Source: Himantopus leucocephalus (lineage: Eukaryota > Chordata > Aves > Charadriiformes > Recurvirostridae). Taken from it: a stretch of 64,000 nt of DNA. Below are positions 34,853 through 46,860 of this stretch, piece by piece; within the stretch, counting starts at the first letter, position 1; every line of letters starts with the position of its first letter. The notes under the pieces were generated by a model, which worked only from the letters and a program-made list of their open reading frames with translations, had not been told where the DNA came from and did no database searches. The position numbers were made by a program, and so were the translations under genes. The DNA lies in contig RSEF01000003.1 of the NCBI GenBank assembly GCA_003993805.1, positions 80,521,073-80,585,072 of the forward strand. The letters are read 5' to 3'.

Positions 34853-36696
34853 AAGGAGCCAGATTTAGCCCTAGTCCATTTCAAACTCGCTCGCCATGCC
34901 TTTCCTTCTGGCACTCAACTTTTTCATGATTTATTCCAAATACTGTCGATCAGCTTTAACTAATACAGTTCGTGTATGAAGCACCTCTCTAATCTCTTCA
35001 AACACAGATGTGGAAGCGCGGCTTAGAGCATGGAGGCCAACAAAAGCACTTTGCCTGTACCAGTGATTAGCTTTGATTGACACAGTACACTTCTGCTTTC
35101 ACAGGCATACTTTAACACCCATAAATGATTGTTTTAAAATGAGAAGCACTGGGTACTACAGCTCTGGCTTTAGTAAATATGCAGTACAAATGTAGTAGCA
35201 GATAACTGAGAGAATACAAAACACTTGATATTCTNTTTTTTTTTGCATCCAGCATTTATTCCTAATTGTCAAAGAAAAATTATGACAATATGTAGTCTGC
35301 TTAAACCTGAACTTTTGGTCTTGTCCTATGTGCGTTTTGTAGTTTTTGTGGTAAGAGGCAACAGGAACAGTAGTCTGGTTTTGAAAAAAAATAGGCTAAT
35401 GTGGAACTTGAGGGGTTTTCCTTGTTGTAACACACAACTTTACTTATATTAAACTGATGAAAATAAGGAAGGATTAGAAGCAGGCAGTTTGAGTATATGT
35501 AAAGACATCCAGACTACAAAGCACAGGGTGCCAGCAAAAGAATGTCAAATATGTGCAGCAAAAAGCTTTTGCAGATACAAGTTCTGTAGCTAATTGCTTA
35601 ATTGCTAATTTTTTTCTGGAATCCACTTGATGTATTTATGAATACAGCCATGTGATGCTTGAATACACACTCAAAAATGAAGTTCTAAATTAGAGATAGT
35701 ATCCAAAAAACTGAAATAAGTTCCACTTCCACCCCCCAAGCATTCGTAGCCCCCTTATCAATCAATACAGCCCATTCTTTCTTTTCCCCTCAAAGAAAAG
35801 CCAAGCATTGCTCTATGACCTATCAACCAGCCAGCCCACATTCTGATGGGACAGCTTGGGAAGCGAGTTACAGTTTTCATCCCCTTCTGCTGATCTCAGC
35901 CTCCTGGTCACACATGAAGGGAGAGGTGTTTTCTTTGCGTATCAAGGAACCAAACCATTTAAAAGCACACAAATTTGAACCAGCGTATAACACTACACTT
36001 GAAAATGAACTGGAAGTGAGGGCAGACAATGGGGCACAGATGTAATGAGATCCTGGTGAGAAATAGCCATTAACAAGTGAATAGCCACTGTATGCAACAG
36101 GTGAAATTTCCAAGCGATCTTAAGATGCAGATTCGTGTGAGGTGTGTTACCAGTAATCAGTAACCCAATAAGGGAGATATTGCTGACAGAATGGACTCCT
36201 AAGCATTTCTGCATTTAGACTGACTATGCTATAAAGACCCGAATGTGCATTTTAGTTATATGGTTTCTTGAAATGATGGGACAGACGCGCTTCTTTCCTT
36301 CCACTGAGTAGGATCTAGTATCAAACCCAGTTGTGAGACTTCTAGTCTGGTCCGTAAGAGCAGACAGGGCACTACATGTAAATGCTGACACTACACATAG
36401 CCACAGTGAAATAAAAGTAAAACCGAAAGATAGTTGATTACAGTACCTCTGTATTCCAAACTATATCGAGGATTTCTTTTACCCTTATAAAGAAGAAATT
36501 TCAAGTAACATGCACAAGCTGGGAAGTCATACATTTGTTTTAATAATTTTATGAGTCTTTAAATGTTTTACACATAAATGTGTCAGTTGACAACCTGGTG
36601 TGTTTGCTATAGTATCAGCAAGGTAATAAAATCCACAGAGCTTACCAAATTGGTACAGTTTGCTGGGTGATAAACTCTGTGTACCAAGTTTCCATC
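34853..36696. other. Unique DNA; single N at 35235
   Basis: An N at 35235 sits directly before a T9 run, probably another weak assembly join, with no clear duplicated flank. No gene or named repeat was recognised. Overlapping open frames on both strands at 35815-36214 have no recognised domains. Confidence 0.5.
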
Positions 36697-36770
36697 TGTG
36701 TGTGTGTGTGCATGCATCTGTGCATGCATGTGCATATGCATTTTTGCATGTATGTGCAATATGTATTCAT
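36697..36770 (+). repeat. (TG)n / (TGCATG)n simple sequence
   Basis: (TG)7 at 36697-36710 followed by alternating purine-pyrimidine GCATGCA/TGCATATGCA words. The region is rich in short self-complementary units; Cys/His-rich translations on both strands are repeat shadows. Confidence 0.8.
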
Positions 36771-37829
36771 GGCATAAGGGAAAAAAAAAAATCAGACAGA
36801 CAAGCAACTTCTCCTGAATCCAGCGGTTTTAATCTCAGTGAGCAAAGGCTAAATAAATGCTGGTAGCGGGGATGTCTCATTCCCTTCCTTTTTGAACAGC
36901 TCCACTGCCTTTTTTTTTTTTAACATGCAGTATTGCACATCAGGAGAAAAGAAAACCTGTAACTAAACTAGGATAGGTGCTGGCTATTCGTAGTCTAGTT
37001 AAATAGTTTTCATGGGAATGATCTACACTTCCACAAGGGCCTAGGCAGGTTTTATACAAATTTGCATGCAGTTTTCTTGTATTGAGAATACAGTCAACAT
37101 GATTCAACGAAAACGCAAATAGGACTGAGCACCCACCCTGCAGAAAACAAACATGAATTCTGCTCTTGCGAGGTTCACAGGGCAAAAATCACTATGGCAA
37201 ATTTTGCAAGAATAAATATCAACCTTTTTGCATTTGAAAATGTTTCTGTTCATTCTTTAGCCTCCCTGTCAGACTCCAAGGATACTCTGGACTCGCTGCA
37301 CTTTGCACTTTGTCCAGAAGCTGTTTGGTTACCAATGCCCCTCAGAAAGTGAAGTCTTCTCCGTGAAAACTACATACAATTTGGCTGGGGAGAGAACAGA
37401 GGCCTGAACAGCTCTTTCCCGAACAAAGGATTTCTTAAGTGGAAGAAATTCTCTTCGTCTCGCCTGAGTGGCTGGGCTGACATCCGGGGAAAAAGAAAAT
37501 CCTATTCCCATTGTACGCTGCTGATGGAGAGCCTTGTGCAGTCTTAATTGTTCTCTGTCTGTCTGCTATCTGACACCTTATACAGAATGGTACATTTCAA
37601 GTCCTCTTCCAATTTTTGTCTTCTGACAGGGATCAAAAATGCCTTTTCATATATGCTCTTCCACATTTAAAACCCATGGCGACCCACTTTTCAGGAAAAT
37701 CAGCAAGGTCCCTTCCTCAAAATCCCATGCAGAGGCCCACAGCTCTGACTGTCTCCCAGTCGGATTCAGAATCATTTCCCCTTGGGTCAGTGCTTTGTGT
37801 TGTCCATGACTGGCAAGAGTCCCCTGGGT
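36771..37829. other. Unique DNA, no gene seen
   Basis: Short A and T runs at about 36781-36791 and 36910-36921. No recognisable gene. Open frames of 60-81 codons on minus have no family signature. Confidence 0.5.
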
Positions 37830-38076
37830 GGGTTTTCTTCAGTCATTTCTTTCTCTTGTCTTCACTGCAGCCCATCCATTTTCCTCCAGCTTTTTCTTTC
37901 ATCATCTGTGCTTGCGCTCTTCTCTTTCCCCTTTCTCTTCCCAGTTCACGGTCTCCAACATGCAATTTCCCCTTTTTCGCACGCTTTTCGCTCTTGTCCA
38001 ATCTCTTCACCTCTCTCTCCCTTTTCTTCTGCACCTTTGTTTGCTTCCCGTTCTTCTGTCCTTCTTCCTGCAGCAG
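37830..38076 (+). other. Pyrimidine-rich tract with strong acceptor-like end
   Basis: About 245 bp dominated by C and T on the plus strand, which explains the unusually long open frames here in two plus frames (167 and 183 codons) and the Lys/Arg/Glu-rich minus frame, since stop codons need purines. It ends in CTTCTGTCCTTCTTCCTGCAG followed by a second CAG (about 38071-38076), a textbook 3' splice-site shape, but no downstream exon with a clear donor is visible. Confidence 0.5.
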
Positions 38077-39546
38077 ATTATTAAGAGCTGTGAAGCCTGC
38101 AGCCACAAGCTCTGCCTGATTAGGCAACCTGAAATGATAGCTGATATATTTTTTTCAACAAAGCCAAACCTCAGCTTTACTTTCTGTGACGTTAACAGAA
38201 ACTGGGTGTATTCACCACTGCTTCCTATTTATGGGTCCGGGTATGCTTTCAGGAGTTTAATATTGGCTTCACTTGGCTTCAAAATTTGGTCATCATCTCT
38301 ACTGCATGATGATATTATAGATATGAAGTTTTATATGTGTGGGTTTTTTTCCTTCATTTCAAATCTGTATGCTGTCTAACCAATGCTAATTTACATCGCA
38401 CAGAATACATCAAAACACAACTGAAAAACAAAACTAACTCCATGCAACAGCCCACATCGATCTTCAGGAAACAATGGAGAGAACTTCTACATTGCATGTG
38501 TTTCATTTTCAAGCACACAGATCTCTTAAAGTCCTGTCCTAGCTAGATCAAAAGTGTAACCCTGGTGGTGTGTTGCAAGCAAACCCTTACTCCCAGTCAC
38601 TCTGACTTTATCCAGCCACCACGTATTTGGCCGTCACCCACTTTCTCTTGCATGACAGGACCCTATGGCATAAAATATCTTACTCTTGGCCTCCCTGAGT
38701 TTGAGGCAAGCCATGTGAAAGGACCCAATTCCTGTCACACAAAAGAAGAAATGGGATAATCTACAGTGTAAACTGAGAGGAAGCTGAATACCGCCTTGTG
38801 AGGGTTTGAGCTCTTTCAAGTTTTAGATCTGCTAAAAATTCTGTCATGTCACATATCATCAATTTCATCCTCTTTCCCAAACTTTTGCACCCTTTTTAAG
38901 GCTTGGGATTGATTCCTGCAATCCTCCAGGAGAGGCAATTATCACGTTTCTGTTTCCTTTATTAGCATTTGTCTTAAAGCCACTAGCACATGTCTAGTTC
39001 TCTCTCGTTTTTTTTCAGATTCCCAGATGTCTATATTTGGCTCCAGCAATCTGTGTTTCAGAGTGTTTGTCATGTGTCAAATTAAGATTATAACTTGGAC
39101 CATCTAGGACTGAAGAATTTGGATACAGCATTCACAAGGAAGGACAGGATACTGTTTCCTCAGGAGGAGAAAAGCTAGCTGGCACATCCCCTGCCCCATC
39201 AATTCCCATGTCCCTACAAATAGGACGGTAGAAAGACTCCGTGCTGGGGTGGCAAAGAAAGGAGATCCACCAGCATCCCTCATATTTGATGTTTCAGCTA
39301 GTTCTGGCTTGGACACTCAAGGAAAAGATTTGAATCTATACAGATCTGGCAAATCTATCTGTTATACCTCATCAGCACTCTGCTGTCGGTATGAAATGCA
39401 GAGTGTAAGGTAGATCAAAAGAATTGTCAACTAAGCAGAGTATGACATTCATGAGTAGTTTTCATTGAACATGGACTATGCAATGCATCTAGGCATTCTC
39501 TATGCTTTTGGTGAGGCTTAGCATTATTTAATGTAAACCTCAGTAC
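38077..39546. other. Unique DNA, no gene seen
   Basis: No recognisable repeat or gene. The open frames are chance-like. Confidence 0.5.
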
Positions 39547-39570
39547 TAAAAGAACACACATGTTCTTTTA
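39547..39570. repeat. Perfect 10-bp inverted repeat
   Basis: TAAAAGAACA (39547-39556) and TGTTCTTTTA (39561-39570) flank CACA. AGAACA...TGTTCT resembles a steroid-receptor inverted repeat, but the spacer is four bases, whereas the glucocorticoid/androgen element needs three, so it is probably not one. Confidence 0.75.
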
Positions 39571-39747
39571 ACAAATATCTGACAAATATATTTTAACAAA
39601 TATATGGCAGTTTATAAGAATCTAGATCCACTCAGCCTCATAATACCCTCATGGATCATATCAGAAGATACAAACCCACTTAGACACTTTTACTCATATT
39701 ACCTTCAGTTTCGTTTGCACATGTTGTAGTAGTATTCAAGACACAGG
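39571..39747. other. AT-rich DNA before CR1
   Basis: It includes a locally repeated ACAAATAT word (three copies at about 39571-39602). Nothing else is visible. Confidence 0.45.
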
Positions 39748-39930
39748 ATCATAGAATCATAGAATGGTTTGGGTTGGAAAGGACCTTAAAGATCATCTAG
39801 TTCCAACAGCCCTGCCATGGGCAGGGACACCTTCCACTAGACAAGCTTGCTCAAAGCCCTATCCAACCTGGCCGTGAACACCTCCAGGGATGGGGCATCC
39901 AAAACTTCCCTGGGCAATTTGTTCCACATG
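39748..39930 (-). mobile_element. CR1 LINE 3' end, minus strand (avian type)
   Basis: The plus strand begins ATCATAGAATCATAGAATGG, then 'tttgggttggaaaggacctt..agatcatctagttccaac', 'cctgccatgggcagggacacc' and 'tccaacctggcc..gaacacctccagggatggggcatcc'. This is the reverse complement of the 3' end of chicken-type CR1, including the terminal ATTCTATG-type repeats. It is heavily 5'-truncated (about 180 bp of a roughly 4.5-kb element), as most avian CR1 copies are, and is only lightly diverged, so it is the youngest transposable element recognised here. Similarity fades after 39925-39950. It cannot move by itself. Confidence 0.95.
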
Positions 39931-40167
39931 GTGAAGCACACTTCATTGCAAACTAGCAACGTAAGATCGCACTGAAGGTCTTTGGTTTCCTACAGCACAT
40001 GCTGGAGTGTGCACTATGCTGAAATATAGGCAAACCTACCTTCACTTGAATTAACCTTAATTAGCCAAATTAAATCTAGCTAGATTAAGTTTATGCTACT
40101 CAACCATGAATCACATTACTTAACTGTAGTGGCTCTTTAGCAATATTTAGCAAACTAAAGTTTGCTT
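39931..40167. other. Unique DNA after CR1
   Basis: AT-rich with TTAA/TAGC words. No gene. Confidence 0.45.
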
Positions 40168-40247
40168 GCGTGTGTATAAGCATATGTGTCTGTAGGTATG
40201 TGTATATGTATGCACGTACATGTGTGCATCTGGGTGCATGTGTATAC
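40168..40247 (+). repeat. GT/AT-rich simple sequence
   Basis: Degenerate alternating TGTGTATA/TGCATGTG sequence, mostly purine-pyrimidine alternating. The Cys/Tyr-rich open frame over it is a repeat shadow. Confidence 0.7.
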
Positions 40248-42189
40248 CTGACAGCTAGAATTCAAGGCACTTTGCCCCAAGGAAAAGTGCTGGAGTGTCT
40301 GTGTTCTATCAGTTACAGTGCTGGTCATCAGATTACAGGTGTGTTTTTAAAAGCATGGTTTGTTTTTATATTCACCTCAGCCTGGATTTTAGTTTTTATC
40401 TGTGGACTTCCTCCATAGAGGAATGAGATGGATGTAGAAAAAAAAGATCGATTTAAAAATTGTTGCTTTGCCTACAGTAATCTTATAGCATTTGTGGACA
40501 TTGATCAAATCCTAAGATTCCATTAAAAAATGCCATCAATTTTTTATTTTTTCAGAAAAGGAAATAAATCTTTAAAGAAGATGATCGCTTAATTAATCAC
40601 AGGGAAAAAAGTGAGACTAATGCCTAGGAGTTTGGTGATTAAGAGAGAACAGAATGAAGGACTGGATAGCCTCAAATGGTGCTGGGCAGTTTTTGCCTCA
40701 GTACAGACTGAAAGCGATGGAGAGTCTGTGGGGCAGAACCTGGCTCATGTCAGCCCATGTTTTCCCTGAATTAGCTGTCATCCTGTTGACTCCCACCTAT
40801 CACTTCTGGCAAAGCCAGTGATGAGAGACAGTGTAGGAAAAACACTCAGCATTTATGTAGTGCCTAGCCAGCACATAGCCCAAACTGGAATAATAAAAGC
40901 AGCTAAAACTGACCCTTGAAGTTGGTCTATGTTTTGCAGGGGTCTATGATTGCAGTCATCTTGGTGGATTGCAATGAGAGTCACAAATGTGGCTCTGTCC
41001 CTACCATTGTCTCACAACTGGTCCAACCACGTTTGCTTATTTACAAGACCAGTGCAATATAATCCAATGAGACTTACTAAAACAAATTTCTTTTCAAAGA
41101 GGTTCTTAAGGCATGCAGGTAAGTAAATTACCAAAAAAATCACTTTTGTAGGTGGTGGTAGTTGTCACCTCCCTCAGCAGAAGAATTCTGGTCTTACTTA
41201 AAAAGATGAATCTGCTCTCCCTTCCCTATGTATGATCCTTTTGCTTTATCAGGAATGAAACACCGACGCAGCGCAGGAATTACATTGGTGGTACTATAAA
41301 TGAGACTCCTTTCTTAGTATGTTTTCTGGGGAACATTCATCAACTAAAGTTATCCTAAGGACAAAAAAAAGTTCACAAAGATCTCCTTATGATTAGAGAT
41401 CCTGAGCAGAAGGTATGGACACAATGCCAACCACTAATAATATGCTCCTTAGGAACAGGAACTCCACAGGTCTTATACGGCTCGTCAGCCCAGAAGCACA
41501 TGTCACCCCATGATGCATTGCCCACTCTGGCATTATTTAGGTTTTTTCGTAAACCTTTGCTCCTGCAGCCATATTTTACAACTCCACTTTCACTTTAGAA
41601 AATCTTCCCAGCCCCTTGAGTATTGCAGCCCTACAGGATCAGAAATCAGTATAATAATTACATTAAATTATATTCTGAAGGAAATCTCATGATTCTGGGC
41701 AAGTCTTACTCACGATGTCTGTGCAGTGGTCAGCGTTACACTGACAAAAAGCGTTTTTGCCTCTACTGCAGCTACAGCTCTTGGACTTTAATCAGCATAA
41801 CCAACAAAACGACTCTGATGTGCCCCTACCCTGGTCCAAAAGAGACCAGTTTCCATGCATTTGTGGTGGTTGGCCTTTTGACTGTTTAGCTGACAAACTA
41901 AATGACCCACGTTCCTGGTTAGGAGGAGGCTTGCCCCCATAGCACTCCTGGGGGGCCAGTTTGCTCTGATCCACTGTCACACCTATCCCCACATCCCAGC
42001 GTCCCCAGCTGCAGGTTCCTCTGCAGAAGCAATGGGACATGCTGGTGCCACCTTCACTTCTCCCAGTCGGTAAGTGCTCCGCCACCTGTTAGTTATCCCT
42101 ATGGTTTTCCCTGTTGTGATCTGTCTCCAGCAACAAGGACTAGAGTTCTTTCTGGCAAAGGATGGAAACTACAGCAGGGTTTTCACTAG
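40248..42189. other. Unique DNA, no gene seen
   Basis: Open frames at 41389-41598, 41623-41889 (plus) and 41792-42085 (minus, 97 codons) overlap and have no recognised domains. No named repeats. Confidence 0.5.
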
Positions 42190-42690
42190 ACAACTGTCAA
42201 CTTATTTACAGGCTGTGTATTAGTTAATATAATTAAGGCATTGATGCTGTAAATTAAATAGTATAGAAGACATTTTGCTGGCATAAGATCTGCACAGCAT
42301 TTTCCATACACTTGCTTATGAAGCATGAAAAATGAACAAAATGTACAAATTAGAAGTCAACATGCTCAGAGCTCCTGAAGGCCTTTACCAGGAGTATATT
42401 ATTTCTGTTCTGAGGAACTTTCAGGACGTTTCCATAATGGATAGTTATGAACTTTTCTTCCTTCCTTTCCTTCCCCTTTTTTTAAGTGATAGCTGCCAAA
42501 TTTCATAAATCCTATAATGTTCTGTGCCATAATTAGTTTGGAAGCCTGTAATTGTTTAAGTTTAAGCCAACAGATAAAGGCTGCCAAACCACTTGAGCAG
42601 AAAAGTTGTATTAATGGCTTCATATTATCGCTTGCTGATTTATTTAATCTCTTTCGATCAAATTGTGATTCTCAAACAAAACCAAGAAAA
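42190..42690. other. Candidate conserved non-coding element
   Basis: About 500 bp without repeats, dense in TTAATATAATTAA, TAATTAG, TAAATTAAAT and ATTAATGG-type homeodomain words and with smooth composition, the strongest enhancer-like texture in the second half of the window. The inference rests on appearance only. Confidence 0.33.
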
Positions 42691-42734
42691 ACCCGAGCAG
42701 TTGTTGTTCACTGCGAGGAGGAAATGGGCAGAAT

Positions 42735-42736
<2 letters not shown>

Positions 42737-42770
<34 letters not shown>

Positions 42771-42774
42771 ACAG
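42737..42774 (+). repeat. (AC)14 microsatellite
   Basis: A perfect 28-bp AC run (42737-42764) continued by interrupted AC/AG units. It is long enough to be length-polymorphic and adjoins the candidate conserved block. Confidence 0.97.
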
Positions 42775-43554
42775 AGACAAAAGGGCTTTTGTGGCAGAAA
42801 GGGTGCGTCAACAGTCCTGAAGGTCAGTCATGATTCAAAGGAAAATATGCTGTGAGAAGAGTTATACGCAGTAATGACAGCTAAAATTATACAACATTTG
42901 ATGACAACCAAAAGGCTTCCCCTTGTGTTCCTGCACTGTGGTAGCCTGGGACACCTTTCTCACTGTTAAATGAAAAATAATACTCTAGTTTTAGCTATTA
43001 GAAGTACACTAGTCCGCACTGTTTAAGGTTTTATACTGTTAACATGTCTCCCTTCATGTACAGCTTGTTCCTACGCTTTGCTAGCTGGAGTAGCAGGAGT
43101 TTAGCACTGGATGTGAGAAAAGATGGGAAGTGTATTGAAAAAAAGAATATGTGTCTTTTTTGGCGTTATTTCTAAGGGTTAGAGCAAAGGTCCTTTTAAA
43201 AAACAACGTAGAGAAAATATTGCAGGGTTCATATGTCAGTAATGGCCTATGTGTTGGTGTGCACCATTGCTAAAATGCTGCCATTCAGATATTCTGTCAC
43301 CCCCTTGTCTAAGATACCTTTACAGTAAGCGTAAACAGAGGAGAGCTCAGAACCGTAATATAGGAAGCAGTCTATCTAGCTGCTATTACTTCATCTCGAA
43401 GGAGTTAATATTGCCTGCTATACATGAACTCAGCTCAAATGCACCTATTCAGAAGTCATTTGACTAGTTTTAGAGTAAACACACTCAATTTTACAACCAG
43501 TTAGGTCTTATACCTTGCACCATAGCCCCCTGAATGAAAGTTTTTTGGTACCAG
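42775..43554. other. Unique DNA, no gene seen
   Basis: No recognisable repeat or gene. Confidence 0.45.
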
Positions 43555-43676
43555 TGCAACTTAAGCACATGTTTAAACTTAAAAAAGTATGGGAGCAATC
43601 TCATTGATATTAAATCACTTTCTGTGCTTGAATTCAGCACATCCTGAAATTCCTTGATGGGTCAAGGCCTCTCTGA
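43555..43676. repeat. Ancient amniote repeat with palindromic layout
   Basis: The run 'cttaagcacatgtttaaactta', then 'gggagcaatctcattgatatta', 'ctgtgcttgaattcagcac' and 'gatgggtcaaggcct' follows the order of a repeat I know from reptile and bird DNA ('ttaagcacatgcttaac...cccattgacttcaatggga...cttaagtgctt...ggatcggggcc'). The copy is old and worn. I cannot give its database name. Confidence 0.5.
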
Positions 43677-44253
43677 GAAGAAAGTTATACCAAAGGTTTG
43701 GCATCAATAATTCACAAGGAGATGGTACTACCATTGTTGCAGTCAGCAACAATTATACTCTGGATTCACTTTTTGGTGTGGTTAATGACACTTATTGAAG
43801 GAAACATGGTCCTGGATTTGCCACCAAAGCTAAAGGAGCATCTCCTTTTTATGACAACTCATCAGGTTTTAACAGTTGTTTTGATTCTGGGTCAGAGTGA
43901 AAGCAAAATCTTTCTAAAATTTTCATATGAAGAGAATTGTGTTGAAGTTGACCTTTTCAACAGGAGTTTGTATATGGGAGACTGACTCTCTTAAAATTTT
44001 AGCCATTAAAATTCTGCAAAATATTTTGGCACTTACTGAAACAAAGATGTTCTGCCGAGCTCTTTTTCTTCCACAGCAAATTGGCTGTCTAAAATTTAGA
44101 AAAGCAGAGGCACTGCCTGCTACATGCCATTTCTAGGATCTCCAACTTAACATACATGAGCGTAGGCTTTTAAATGAGATTAGTTTTGATGCTTAAAGTG
44201 CTTTATGGATATGGTTTTCTGATTCAAAACCAAAATAGCCAGATTAAATTTAC
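43677..44253. other. Unique DNA; hydrophobic open frame
   Basis: Frame 43698-43985 (plus, 95 codons, no ATG within the first few codons of its opening as a real gene would need) encodes a hydrophobic stretch but no domain I recognise. It lies directly after the ancient repeat and is probably chance. Confidence 0.4.
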
Positions 44254-44325
44254 TTGATTTTTAGGGTTTGTGTTTCAAGTTGAAAAATTTATTGTGATTT
44301 GGAGGGTTTGTGTTTTAAATTGAAC
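44254..44325 (+). repeat. Two-copy tandem duplication, 40-bp period
   Basis: TAGGGTTTGTGTTTCAAGTTGAA (from 44262) recurs 40 bp later as GAGGGTTTGTGTTTTAAATTGAA (to 44325) with a few changes. There is no N between the copies, so unlike the N-joins this appears to be a genuine old duplication. Confidence 0.7.
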
Positions 44326-46343
44326 CATTATTCTGAACCTGGTGAGCAGGCAAACACTGGAAAATCTGGAAAATAAACACATTCCATGAAACAATTCTTT
44401 GCTGATGGATACTTATTTTATAAAATAATATTCAGGTGTTGCGTAAAAATAGTAGCAGTATATGTTAGTTACTAACCAGTAGTAACAGTTTATTATAACC
44501 ATCATATATGTAAGCCTTAATAGATATATTCAATAGAAAAAAAGGAGAAAAAAATCAAAGGCACTTGCATGTGTAAACAAGTTATAAGTCCCATTTGAAA
44601 ATGAAATTTTAAAAAGCTGTTTCTTTACATTGGGGAAATTGAATTTTCTATAAAAACCGAAGGACAAAAGAGGTATTGTTTCAGATTTCTGATGGTTTAG
44701 ACTTTCAGTCATTGATTTTCCATTGAAAAATGTTTTCACAAATATTTTTTCTCTTTCCTCTGCCCGTCTGACGTTCATAATTAATACACCACCGTCTTGA
44801 TAACATGTGATTTCCTCTTCTAAATTCCTAAAATACATCTCTTCATCTACAGAAAACACTTTGACATCAACATCTTTAGTGCAATTCATTATTGTACCTC
44901 TTGCTAGGTAGAAGTATAAAAGTAACTTATTTCAGTGACTCAACTTAGGAATTCTACATTGTTAAAGTCCTACCAAAGGGCTGTTTTGAAGACTCATACA
45001 CAGTCCTTGTACAAAGCCTTCTACCTCAGTAGAATCTTATCCTTTATAAAAATAGCTACATCATATTGGATTTCACACATACAACCAGACAGAGCTTGGC
45101 AAACTATACCATATCGCTGATAGGAAGCTAAGTATTAAGTACATATTACACAACATTTAGTTATCGCATGATACAGATGCAATAGAGAAGGAATTTAATT
45201 AGCTGGTATAAAAACTGAAAAAGGACAGATGCAATATAACAGCACATGAGGAAATTTTGGTAGGCTCTGTAAATATTTCTGATAGCGTCTAATCATAAAG
45301 TCAACCTGACAAGGATCAGGTTGTGGCATGGAAGAGAGGGATGGACTAGAAGAGGGAGCCGTGCTCCAAATAAAATCAGAGGCATTGAGCTATGGGAGCC
45401 ACATATTTCTCGGACAAGAGACTGGGAAGATGAGTAAGTCCAGCCAAGACACTTGCAAAGCATTAACAGTAAGGATGAAGGTCTGTACATTGGGCCAGGT
45501 CAGCAGCACCCAAGCACTACACATCTACAAAGGCATGGGAGCTTCTGCATGTACAGCACAGGGTGGACCTCAGGTCAGGACTGCCATAAACACTCTCGCA
45601 AAAGAAAAGGTATACAACTGATGAAGAAGTCTTTCATTTTGCCTTGCATTGCAAAATGACTTTCGCTTTGCTATGGCACTGGCAGGCAGAAGACACCCCA
45701 TAGCTCAGCCTGGATTCCCCACTAAAGGAATAGACTGTTAAAAATGGATACAAAGCTGAGACCATCAAGAAGCACCAGCTCTGATGTGAGAACATCTGTT
45801 GATTTCATTATGATTTAACGACACACACTGAGGTTTGTCTGATATTTTGAGGTTCTTCATTCAAAGACAAAAATTTCATTAGAAAGACTAAATGTATTAG
45901 ACACCATGTGCAAACAAAACTACTCCATTTGTGATTACGTTTAGGGGAGACTTTGTTATTTTACTTGAACAATTAAAGCTTCTCCATATGATGCTCCTCT
46001 TAGCATTGATTTTTTTAGTGCATTTTGTACTGAGCAATTTGAAGAAAACAAATTAAAGCAGAGGATTTATCAGAAAGCCTCACAAAATCCCAGAGATGAT
46101 TTTTTCCTTACCAAACTCAGGTAGATCCATGCGAGGTATTCAAAAAAAGACAGTTGGGGGAAGCAAAAAAGAGAAAGCATCATCTAAATTCTAGGAAAAA
46201 ATTAATTACTAAAAACTTAAAGCCGCAGGGGAGACATATGCCTGTAATCAAATTCTGGGAAACAAGCCCCTGCAAACTCTCGCATTTCAACTTCCAACTC
46301 ACTACCATTTCACATTCATTTGGTGATGAAGTGTGAGTCTTAT
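44326..46343. other. Unique AT-rich DNA, no gene seen
   Basis: The minus-strand frame at 44530-44889 (119 codons) is AT-driven, rich in Phe/Lys/Asn, and has no domain I recognise. AAATTTT-rich sequence at about 44590-44750 might be decayed DNA-transposon debris, unproven. Nothing else is supported. Confidence 0.45.
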
Positions 46344-46373
46344 AAAACAAACAAACAAACAAACAAACAAAAA
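46344..46373 (+). repeat. (AAAC)n microsatellite
   Basis: About six perfect AAAC/CAAA units followed by an A-run. Confidence 0.95.
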
Positions 46374-46559
46374 TCAGTTACAAAATTTCTACTTTTCCAT
46401 GCAGCTGAAACATCCCCCCTGAGTTCGAAAGAGTGAGTTGCCTTCCAAACTATTCAGAAATGAGGTAATGGCTTTGCGATTTCATTTCTTTGGCTGGAGC
46501 AAAGAATAGAAGCTGGGAAAAGAGAGTCTCAAAAAGTGTGTTCTTTATCCCCTCCCCGT
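46374..46559. other. Unique DNA
   Basis: Nothing recognised. Confidence 0.4.
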
Positions 46560-46860
46560 TGGCTGCCTTCTGCAGCTTTCAGCCCCAGGAATGCAAGGGA
46601 TGATGTAGTGCAGCCGGTATGTACGGAAGCACTTGCAAACCCATTGTACTTAATGAGACTTGGAAACCAGTCAGGACCAGGGCACTTCTTCTTGTGATGC
46701 TTTTCATCAAGGCCACAAAGAGGGACAGCAGAGAGGCGAGAAATGTTACGTACTTTTCATAAATATTTAGGGCAGGATTTTTAAAAACTAGCCGGCTGAT
46801 TTCCAAACATCCTCAGCTCCCCAGAAGCTCCTGCTGAAGATCCCATTGCCTTCAAGGATC
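46560..46860. repeat. Possible ancient amniote repeat relics
   Basis: Two phrases, 'aacccattgtacttaatgag' (about 46637-46657) and 'gatcccattgccttcaagg' (about 46839-46857), resemble the 'cccattgacttcaatggga' motif common in old reptile/bird repeats. The rest of the interval cannot be aligned by eye. The assignment is weak. Confidence 0.25.

Noticed and set aside
37616..38379. Plus-strand open frames of 167 and 183 codons and a Lys/Arg-rich minus frame
   Set aside because: The DNA is strongly pyrimidine-rich, which removes stop codons in several frames at once; peptides are low complexity with no known domain.
39547..39570. Possible glucocorticoid-type response element AGAACA...TGTTCT
   Set aside because: The spacer is four bases instead of three, so it does not fit the receptor dimer; kept only as an inverted repeat.
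44560..44760. AAATTTT/TTTCCATTGAAAA-rich sequence like decayed DNA-transposon debris
   Set aside because: No ordered set of matching words could be found; AT-richness alone explains it.
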